Assembly (NCBI GenBank): GCA_003563255.1
Contig: PWSL01000258.1
Location: 1-5,099, forward strand
Origin: Desulfonatronospira sp.
GTDB taxonomy: Bacteria > Desulfobacterota > Desulfovibrionia > Desulfovibrionales > Desulfonatronovibrionaceae
DNA: 5,099 bases
Direction of reading: 5' to 3'
Within the stretch, counting starts at the first letter, position 1, and each line of letters begins with the position of its first letter. This document shows, piece after piece, positions 1 to 4,262 of this stretch. The position numbers and the translations under genes were made by a program. The notes below the pieces were generated by a model. It worked only from the letters and a program-made list of their open reading frames with translations. It made no database searches and was not told the DNA's origin.

Positions 1-803
1 AAGTCCTTCCCGCCGATAACCCCGGAATCTGTAAAATACCGGCATCTGTATCTGAAGCGCTCTACTCTGGATATCTTGTAGCCTTTCTTCCTGGCCTTTT
101 CCACAACCTTTTGGTCAATAGTTTTGCCTTTGCCCGCATCCACAGCTCCGGTTTCATATACGAACTGCCTGTACTTGCGGACAATCTCTTTGGGGTCCAG
201 CTCGTTCCATTCCTTGAGCCCAAAATCAATGGATAAGAAACTGTCTTTATTGCCGGCCTGGGTATGGTAACCAAGAGAACTCCAGCGGTAGTCCTCTGGT
301 TTCTTCACAATACCGGCACGGATAGGGTTTAAATCCACATACGCCAGCAGATTAACCAGAGTGCTTCCTTCCTGTACAATCATACTCTTAAACCGGCCAC
401 CCCAGAAAAATCCCTGCCGTCTGTGCTTCTTATTATAATACCGGGTAAAGTTCTGCTTGATGTCTTTTACATAAGCACCCAGGCTGCAAAGCCTCTTTTT
501 GACCTCAACCATCCGGTCAGTAGGCATCTCGACCTTGTCACCATAATATTCCTGCCACCTCTTGATGATATCTGAATTAGAAATCTCATCCTCAGGGTGC
601 ATCCGGGCTACCAGGTGGAAATGGTTACCCATAACTGCGAAACCCAGCACGTCAACAAAGTAAAGTCTGCTCAATCTGTTGATAAGCCCCAACAGATAAT
701 CCTTGTCAGTATCCTTGATGGTAAGGCCTGCCAGAGCAGTACGGGAAATAACGTGATAGACGGTTTGACGGTCATTGCGGATAAAGCGGGCTATGCGGGG
801 CAT
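1..803 (-). CDS. REP-associated tyrosine transposase (Y1/HUH family), 3' end outside window
   Basis: The frame is open from ATG at 803-801 to the window edge, giving 267 complete codons with no stop. The family cuts and joins single-stranded DNA through a covalent tyrosine link. Visible landmarks are MGNHFHLV with the HUH histidines H61 and H63; FTRYYN, whose Y122 or Y123 is the likely nucleophile; GFFWGGRFKS at 131-140; DLNPIRAG at 157-164; and YRWSS at 172-176. About 60 residues separate the HUH motif from the tyrosine, against about 20 in the RAYT at the other end of the window, so the two belong to different subfamilies. The last visible residues (RYFTDSGVIGGKD) look like the C-terminal segment of these proteins, so probably only a few dozen residues are missing. 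The start is fixed by AAAGGAGG six bases upstream. Family assignment is firm; whether the enzyme is active is unknown. Confidence 0.93.
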   Translation of the reverse strand, partial: MPRIARFIRNDRQTVYHVISRTALAGLTIKDTDKDYLLGLINRLSRLYFVDVLGFAVMGNHFHLVARMHPEDEISNSDIIKRWQEYYGDKVEMPTDRMVEVKKRLCSLGAYVKDIKQNFTRYYNKKHRRQGFFWGGRFKSMIVQEGSTLVNLLAYVDLNPIRAGIVKKPEDYRWSSLGYHTQAGNKDSFLSIDFGLKEWNELDPKEIVRKYRQFVYETGAVDAGKGKTIDQKVVEKARKKGYKISRVERFRYRCRYFTDSGVIGGKD

Positions 804-817
804 GAGATACCTCCTTT
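804..817 (-). promoter_or_regulatory. Strong ribosome binding site of the left-hand RAYT
   Basis: On the minus strand AAAGGAGG (817-810) is followed by TATCTC and then ATG at 803. This is close to a perfect anti-16S match with good spacing, and it decides the start codon. RAYTs are usually poorly expressed, so a strong site here is mildly notable. Confidence 0.85.
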
Positions 818-872
818 AAGACTGGTGGTTGAGCTATTGAAAGAATGGATAGCATAAGATGAAATCAAACGC

Positions 873-894
873 AAGAAGAGACTGTCCCCTTCTT
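873..894. repeat. Hairpin with ACTGTCCCC loop, candidate RAYT end
   Basis: AAGAAG at 873-878 is the exact inverse of CTTCTT at 889-894, with a 10-base loop holding ACTGTCCC. It lies about 70 bp upstream of the RAYT start. From general memory, GGGACAGTC-type motifs often flank Y1 transposase genes of this kind; that link is not shown by this window. Confidence 0.4.
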
Positions 895-914
895 CCCATG
901 AAAAAGGTTTTCCA

Positions 915-954
915 CCCGGCGGGGAGCATGTAATCCATATACACCGACTCGGTG
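915..954. repeat. Pair of odd-centred palindromes (REP/BIME-like)
   Basis: CCCGGCGGG (915-923) and CACCGACTCGGTG (942-954) are each perfect inverted repeats around a single central base, 18 bp apart. TCCACC (911-916) and GGTGGA (951-956) can also pair across the whole block, so alternative folds exist. A RAYT substrate or cruciform element is possible; function is unproven. Confidence 0.4.
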
Positions 955-1057
955 GACATGATTAAAACTCTTACTCCTGCTTTTCTCTCTGTGGGCTCTG
1001 CCTGCCAGTGATAATAGACGCAGTCTCAGCGTAGCGGATTTCACCGGGGCGGCTCTA

Positions 1058-1072
1058 GGCCTGCTTCAGGCC
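1058..1072. repeat. Six-base-pair GC hairpin downstream of the frameshifted gene
   Basis: GGCCTG-CTT-CAGGCC is a perfect 6-bp stem with a 3-base loop, 36 bp past the stop at 1108. No T-run follows on either strand, so it is not a convincing intrinsic terminator. It could stabilise the 3' end of the mRNA or be a REP-like unit. Confidence 0.4.
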
Positions 1073-1107
1073 GGGCGTGAGATATTCTTCTTCTTAAGGA
1101 ATCCCGG

Positions 1108-1282
1108 TTATTCCTGCTCCCGAAGAAAGCTCTCTACCTCCTGCCTGGCCTGATCAAATCTTTTTTGCAGGATCATTGCCTGTTCCGGCAATTGCTGCAC
1201 ATCGTTCTTTTTAAAAAGCTGTTCCAGGATGTTCTGGTGTCTGCAGATCTTCAGGGCAGGCCGGGTTTGATCTGTCAAAAAA
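1108..1282 (-). pseudogene. Out-of-frame 3' end of the preceding gene (frameshift at six T)
   Basis: On the minus strand a run of six T (1282-1277) follows GCC. Reading five T instead gives AFLTDQTRPALKICRHQ and then a well-formed amphipathic helical tail (NILEQLFKKNDVQQLPEQ, then RFDQARQEVESFLREQE) ending at TAA 1110-1108. The corrected product from ATG 1690 is 193 aa. The tail is rich in Q, E, K and L like the rest of the protein, whereas the zero-frame ending (PEDLQTPEHPGTAF) is not. One extra T in the homopolymer explains this most simply, either as a real mutation or a sequencing error. Programmed slippage is a less likely alternative. Confidence 0.7.
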
Positions 1283-1690
1283 GGCCTGATTAACTATAAT
1301 AAAATTGTAAACAGGGCTTACTTCTTCATAGGCTTCCGGGCTTAAGTGCTTTTGAAGAAGCTGCAGCCAGGCATTAAGCTGGGCAGGCCAGTATGCAGGC
1401 TGGAATCCGTGAGCCCTGTAAGTTCGCAGGACCCAGAAAACCGTATCCACCAGGACCTCGGGGCGGTAGTCCACAAGCAGAGCGGACATGAAACGGGCAT
1501 GATTGTTGTGGTTGTCCAGCATCATTTCCCGGTTGTTTTTGCCTATGAGTTTTTCCAGGTCTGATCTGGAGTTCATGATCTGGTTCAATTCGTCCACAAG
1601 CGAAGGGCTGGCTTCCTGAAATTGCCTTGCGGCCTGCTTTGAGGGCGTCTTGATTTCAGCGGCCTTTTTTATCAGTTCCTGTCTGTTCAT
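1211..1690 (-). CDS. Unrecognised helical protein, apparently truncated by a frameshift
   Basis: This is a 159-aa reading frame starting MNRQELIKKAAEIKTPSKQ. I chose ATG at 1690-1688 because AAAGGA sits nine bases upstream; a GTG at 1741 would add 17 residues but lacks such support. I do not recognise the family with confidence. The protein is soluble and looks all-helical, with no signal peptide or membrane segment. Distinctive stretches are NNREMMLDNHNNHARFMSAL (52-71), VDTVFWVLRTYRAHGF (82-97) and PVYNFIIVNQAF (126-137). Aromatics and histidines are concentrated in the middle, as in small sensor or globin-like folds, but that is only a resemblance. After A136-F137-F138 the frame reads about 21 unconvincing residues to a TAA at 1211, while the adjacent frame continues in the same style; see the next entry. 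Confidence 0.65.
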   Translation of the reverse strand: MNRQELIKKAAEIKTPSKQAARQFQEASPSLVDELNQIMNSRSDLEKLIGKNNREMMLDNHNNHARFMSALLVDYRPEVLVDTVFWVLRTYRAHGFQPAYWPAQLNAWLQLLQKHLSPEAYEEVSPVYNFIIVNQAFFDRSNPACPEDLQTPEHPGTAF

Positions 1691-1746
1691 CTGGTTTATT
1701 CCTTTATTAATAATTATCTGATAAATTCCAACATCAATCACTTGCT

Positions 1747-1759
1747 GGTCTCAGAGACC
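1747..1759. repeat. 13-bp odd-centred palindrome upstream of the frameshifted gene
   Basis: GGTCTC-A-GAGACC is a perfect inverted repeat about 57 bp upstream of the ATG at 1690. Position and size would suit a dimeric repressor operator or a REP-type hairpin. It directly adjoins the REP-like block at 1779. Confidence 0.4.
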
Positions 1760-1778
1760 TGGCTCCGAAAAAAACAAG

Positions 1779-1843
1779 CCATGCATGGAATGGGGAATCT
1801 GGGGGACTAATTGCCCAAAGCATACCATGCATGAAATGGGGAA
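1779..1843. repeat. REP-like double repeat, solo copy
   Basis: There are two units 46 bp apart: CCATGCATGGAATGGGGAA (1779-1797) and CCATGCATGAAATGGGGAA (1825-1843), identical at 18 of 19 bases. The first contains the perfect palindrome CCATGCATGG. Positions 1808-1839 match 4226-4257 at 31 of 32 bases, in the same orientation. The 46-bp unit spacing is also kept at the other locus while the spacer between units has diverged. The partner locus touches the stop codon of a RAYT, so this is best read as a non-autonomous REP-like copy of that element. Confidence 0.75.
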
Positions 1844-1963
1844 GTGGCTGAGGGTCTGCTGGGGGCTGGTGAGAGAACACTGCTGACAACGGCTTTGAAA
1901 GCAAAGGATGCTTTTTAAGCTGTTACTCGCGGACTTCGTATGGGAATCTTTGGTCCACGACAA

Positions 1964-2002
1964 TTATTATGCCTGAAGTGAAAAACAAAACACGCATAAT
2001 AA
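1964..2002. repeat. 9-bp inverted repeat downstream of the DUF2442 gene
   Basis: TTATTATGC (1964-1972) is the exact inverse of GCATAATAA (1994-2002), with a 21-base A-rich loop on the plus strand. It could be an operator or part of the 3' end structure of the DUF4160/DUF2442 transcript. Its role is unknown. Confidence 0.4.
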
Positions 2003-2031
2003 ACCCAACGATAATCTGGGTGCTAGGGCAC
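2003..2031 (-). terminator. Possible weak terminator of the DUF4160/DUF2442 operon
   Basis: Downstream of the DUF2442 stop the minus strand has GTGC-CCTA-GCAC (2031-2020), overlapped by ACCCA...TGGGT (2021-2003), and then TTATTATG. The stems are short (4-5 bp) and the T-run is broken, so this is only a weak candidate. Confidence 0.25.
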
Positions 2032-2042
2032 TCAAGGCCTTC

Positions 2043-2288
2043 CTATGCTGGGACACGGATCTGCTCATAAAGATACTCAGGGGCTATATCAGCGCCATTG
2101 GGCCAGCACAAAGTGCAAAAATCTTGATGGATGGAAAACTGCTTGAAAAAGTCTAGTTGTTTTAACGGGTCAAACATAGGTCCATAAAGTTCGTTTTTCA
2201 AATCAACATAACCTTCCGCACCGTCGGCAAACCGGATATAAATTGTGTAATCCTGAACATATCGGGCATCGATAATTTTAGGTATCAT
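2043..2288 (-). CDS. DUF2442 domain protein
   Basis: This is an 81-aa protein of typical length for DUF2442. Family marks are the opening pattern of a short beta strand and then RFADGAEGYVDLKNEL (19-34), and the signature WPNGADIAPEYLYEQ (62-76). The biochemical function of the family is not established. It often lies directly after a DUF4160 gene, as here, and the pair has been suspected of acting as a toxin-antitoxin-like or regulatory module. It is the second gene of the operon, three bases after the DUF4160 stop. Its ribosome site TTGGAG lies in the last two codons of that gene, so translation is probably coupled. No signal peptide or membrane segment is seen. The two cysteines (C58, C61) are not part of a recognisable metal site. 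Family assignment is firm; function is open. Confidence 0.88.
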   Translation of the reverse strand: MIPKIIDARYVQDYTIYIRFADGAEGYVDLKNELYGPMFDPLKQLDFFKQFSIHQDFCTLCWPNGADIAPEYLYEQIRVPA

Positions 2289-2300
2289 GACTTACTCCAA
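2289..2300 (-). promoter_or_regulatory. Coupled ribosome binding site for the DUF2442 gene
   Basis: On the minus strand TTGGAG, the last two sense codons of the DUF4160 gene, is followed by TAAGTC and ATG at 2288. The site sits inside the upstream gene and the intergenic gap is three bases, which implies translational coupling and a fixed output ratio of the two proteins. Confidence 0.7.
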
Positions 2301-2549
2301 TGGTTTTATTTTTGGAGGGTAATCGCCTGCTTGGATACAATCCCAAGCCTCAAGAAGTTCCTGTTGGTGCTCATCATACCATTCCAAGACATGCCGTAAA
2401 GATCTTTTTGGAAAGGTTCCGTGAACGACTCCAGTTTTGATATTTACTGTAATCTGATAGTCACCATAAACAGCGTGAAAATGCGGTGGTGGGTGTTCCC
2501 GGGGAAAGATACCAATAACGATTCCCAAAAACCGAGATAGTTCAGGCAT
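2292..2549 (-). CDS. DUF4160 domain protein
   Basis: This 85-aa protein carries the classic DUF4160 pattern: MPELSRFLGIVIGIF at the start, the histidine motif REHPPPHFHAVYGD (17-30; H19, H23, H25), a conserved G-x-FPKR turn (44-49) and the EWYDEHQQELLEAW helix (56-69) before a basic C-terminus. The histidine cluster looks like a catalytic or metal-binding centre, but no activity is established for the family. It is the first gene of a two-gene operon with DUF2442. The ATG at 2549 has only a weak purine stretch (AGAGA) upstream, and another ATG four bases earlier is out of frame. A near-consensus promoter lies about 40 bp upstream, so the pair can be transcribed independently of the ParB-like gene. 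GC is about 37% in two sampled lines of the pair, lower than the neighbours, which fits separate acquisition. Confidence 0.9.
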   Translation of the reverse strand: MPELSRFLGIVIGIFPREHPPPHFHAVYGDYQITVNIKTGVVHGTFPKRSLRHVLEWYDEHQQELLEAWDCIQAGDYPPKIKPLE

Positions 2550-2589
2550 TCATGGTCTCTGTTAACTGTAAGTTTTGTCGATTTACATT

Positions 2590-2618
2590 ATTATAATCCA
2601 TCTATTCTTTGCTGGCAA
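2590..2618 (-). promoter_or_regulatory. Sigma70-type promoter of the DUF4160/DUF2442 operon
   Basis: On the minus strand TTGCCA (2618-2613; 5 of 6 to TTGACA) is followed by exactly 17 bases and TATAAT (2595-2590; perfect). Transcription should start near 2583, giving a leader of about 34 bases. GGCAAACGCC (2614-2623), a small 3+3 inverted repeat, overlaps the -35 and might bind a regulator. Confidence 0.75.
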
Positions 2619-2632
2619 ACGCCTTTTTACAT

Positions 2633-4057
2633 TTATTTCTTTGGGGTGAAGAATACCTTGAGCTTGCGCATCAGGGGATTTTTGGCATCTGCAAAGTAGG
2701 CATAGGGGTTTTCCCTCAATTTACGCAGCTTTCTGGCCCTGTGGGACATTGGAGGTGGAGCATCCGGGCTGTCTTCCAGCAGGCGACTGCTGTGATGTTT
2801 TATGGCTGCAAGCTCTGAAGCCAGCTCTGCTTTCTGTTTACTGTTCAGGGTGTGCATACCCAGCTTCTCCGATATTTTGCGGGCCTGCTTCATGTTTTTG
2901 ATCAATCGTTTAGGAGCGCTTTTGTCGTGATAGTCTATGCGTATCTGATCCAGAATGTCTACAACAGCCTGAGCCAGCCGCTGGGATTCTGATTTTTGAC
3001 CCAGTAATGCCGCCAGTTCCTGTTGAGTCTTGATGGGAAGTTTATCCTGGCTTTCTACCTGCTGTCTGCTCAAAAGGCCCTCTTCACCGGCAAGCTCAAA
3101 CAAGGCCTGTCTGGGGGCGAAAGCCGGCTTGGCCTCAGCAAAAGGAAAGTAGCCTTTGAGCTTGAGCTTTAATTTTTTCCGATTGAAAATCATGGCAAAA
3201 CCCGCCAGCTTCCAGAGTTCTGGATAAGGTGTGACTGGATCCTGCAGAGTTGCATTGAGGTCCCTGAACTGTTCTTCTTCCTCATCCACCAGGGAATACT
3301 CTTCGGGCTGCAGGCAGTAGTCCGCCAGGTACGACTCAGCCAGTGCCAGCTCCTGAAGCTCGGTATCCAGCTCCTGGGCGCTCTGCAGCCTGTAGCTCTC
3401 CAGGATTTTATCAAGGGGCAGCTTTAATATGTCTCTGTGCCTGCGCAGGGTCAGACGCCGATTGATCCAGCTGTAGGCCAGCTTGGTCTCAGGAGCCAAC
3501 TGCAGGGCAGCTTCTACATATTCAATATCCTGAGCTCCAGCTTCAGCAGGAAGAACCGCAGCCCTGACAGTGGAAAAACGGTTGTATCTGTCAGGTTCTC
3601 TAAAAAGCAGCTCCCTCATGGCAGCCAGCCTGCGGTTGCCGTTTACTACAATTCCATCACTGGTAATAAGCAGGGCCTCTGTCTGCATGCCCTTTAGTTC
3701 CAGCTCCTGGTATATAGGACCCTGGGAATCCTGTGACAGGTTTACCAGAAGACGGTGAAGATCTTTTTGTACCCGGGGCTCTTCCTGCCTTTTGCTGTGG
3801 TAATCCGGCTCCAGGCCTTTTTTCTTTTGAAGCTTTTGCAGGTCGGTAATCAGGCGGCCGTTATCAGCCCGGTAAACCAGTTTATCCTGAGAAATATCAA
3901 TAACCGGAAGTTCACGGTATTGTCCCCGGTAAAGAACAAAGTAACCGCCAGGCCCGGCACCAGCTGTCTTTTCGGCTATCAGGCCGGCTCTTTCCTGTGC
4001 TGTACCCGTACCCGGCTGAAAATTTGATTCGGAACTTTTTTCATCTTTATTTGCCAT
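2633..4057 (-). CDS. ParB-like N-terminal domain protein, 474 aa
   Basis: The core at 129-150 (LLITSDGIVVNGNRRLAAMR and on) is the ParB/sulfiredoxin-fold box: a beta strand, the V-N-G-N-R-R-L motif (G140, N141, R142, R143, L144) and a helix. In ParB proteins this box binds nucleotide (CTP) or carries nuclease/ATPase activity. Residues 1-38 are polar and Gly-rich, probably disordered. Residues 176-250 (EYVEAALQLAPETKLAYSW and on, to ESYLADYC) resemble the helical segment after the ParB box. A DEEEEQ patch lies at 258-263. The rest is helical and basic, ending in KLRKLREN and KLKVFFTPKK, which could bind nucleic acid. No ParA is adjacent, so plasmid-style partitioning is unlikely; solo ParB-like proteins of this kind occur in mobile or defence regions. 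The start is supported by AGAGG five bases before the ATG. Fold assignment is good; function unknown. Confidence 0.8.
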   Translation of the reverse strand: MANKDEKSSESNFQPGTGTAQERAGLIAEKTAGAGPGGYFVLYRGQYRELPVIDISQDKLVYRADNGRLITDLQKLQKKKGLEPDYHSKRQEEPRVQKDLHRLLVNLSQDSQGPIYQELELKGMQTEALLITSDGIVVNGNRRLAAMRELLFREPDRYNRFSTVRAAVLPAEAGAQDIEYVEAALQLAPETKLAYSWINRRLTLRRHRDILKLPLDKILESYRLQSAQELDTELQELALAESYLADYCLQPEEYSLVDEEEEQFRDLNATLQDPVTPYPELWKLAGFAMIFNRKKLKLKLKGYFPFAEAKPAFAPRQALFELAGEEGLLSRQQVESQDKLPIKTQQELAALLGQKSESQRLAQAVVDILDQIRIDYHDKSAPKRLIKNMKQARKISEKLGMHTLNSKQKAELASELAAIKHHSSRLLEDSPDAPPPMSHRARKLRKLRENPYAYFADAKNPLMRKLKVFFTPKK

Positions 4058-4104
4058 AGCAACCTCTGGAAATTTTTTGCTTAGATATTAAACATTATCT
4101 CTTA

Positions 4105-4136
4105 CGCCTCCTCTCTACTAAAGGAGGGCGATGCCC
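4105..4136 (-). promoter_or_regulatory. Alternative hairpins in the leader of the ParB-like gene
   Basis: CGCCTCCT (4105-4112) pairs with AGGAGGGCG (4122-4130) with one bulged G, an 8-bp stem. GGGC-GAT-GCCC (4126-4136) forms a competing stem sharing 4126-4130, so only one can form at a time. The block lies about 48 bp before the ATG at 4057. No U-run follows, so a classic attenuator is not supported. It could control translation or simply be another palindromic repeat. Confidence 0.3.
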
Positions 4137-4182
4137 GCAACCCGGATAAGAAAAGAGTTTTTTTGACAGGATTTTAATCTTG

Positions 4183-4262
4183 TTGCCCAATTCATGCATT
4201 GCCTGAAATGGGTAAATGACATGCTTAATTGCCCAAAACATACCATGCATGAAATGGTTAAA
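4183..4262. repeat. REP-like double repeat touching the RAYT stop codon
   Basis: There are two units, each beginning TTGCCCAA (4183 and 4229, exactly 46 bp apart), containing CATGCAT and ending with a GAAATGG-type core plus TAAA (4216 and 4262). The second unit matches 1808-1839 at 31 of 32 bases over 4226-4257. Its last bases overlap the TAA stop of the right-hand RAYT (4260-4258). CATGC (4220-4224) and GCATG (4247-4251) can also pair. Close linkage of short palindromic repeats to a RAYT gene is the defining arrangement of REP/RAYT elements. Confidence 0.75.

Larger units (their letters stand above)
804..1107. other. Palindrome-rich intergenic region upstream of the left-hand RAYT
   Basis: These 304 bases lie between the RAYT start and the end of the frameshifted gene, and I see no credible gene. 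They hold, in order, the RAYT ribosome site, a hairpin with ACTGTCCCC in its loop (873-894), two odd-centred palindromes (915-923 and 942-954), and a tight GC hairpin (1058-1072). TCCACC at 911-916 also pairs with GGTGGA at 951-956. This density of short palindromes is what REP/BIME-like DNA next to a RAYT looks like, but no copy of these motifs recurs elsewhere in the window. Confidence 0.5.
1691..2042. other. Intergenic region with REP-like block and several palindromes
   Basis: These 352 bases lie between the DUF2442 stop and the ATG of the frameshifted gene. The segment holds an AT-rich stretch directly before that ATG, a 13-bp palindrome (1747-1759), the solo REP-like double repeat (1779-1843), a 9-bp inverted repeat (1964-2002) and a possible weak terminator (2003-2031). 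A 70-codon open frame on the minus strand (1963-1751) runs straight through the repeats, has no ATG and no family look, and I do not count it as a gene. Confidence 0.6.

Noticed and set aside
597..857. 86-codon open frame on the plus strand.
   Set aside because: Most of it is antisense to the HUH region of the left-hand RAYT, which is clearly the coding strand; it has no family features.
942..954. CACCGAGTCGGTG on the minus strand equals the terminal hairpin core of the Streptococcus pyogenes tracrRNA.
   Set aside because: A 13-base palindrome can match by chance. There is no Cas gene, no CRISPR array and no other tracrRNA segment in the window.
1211..1741. Longer version of the frameshifted gene starting at GTG 1741.
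   Set aside because: The extra 17 residues lack a good ribosome site, whereas ATG 1690 has AAAGGA at a proper distance.
1779..1843. Tandem similar units as a possible CRISPR array.
   Set aside because: Only two units per locus, each containing its own palindrome, with diverged short spacers and no cas genes; REP-like repeats next to a RAYT explain them better.
1751..1963. 70-codon open frame on the minus strand through the REP-like block.
   Set aside because: It starts with TTG, has no ribosome site and no family resemblance, and its sequence is translated repeat DNA.
2003..2021. ACCCAAC / GTTGGGT core resembling an integron attC half-site.
   Set aside because: No matching second core at a suitable distance and no integrase or cassette structure is present.
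4163..4168. TTGACA on the plus strand, a possible -35 box.
   Set aside because: No acceptable -10 lies 16-18 bp downstream and no plus-strand gene follows.
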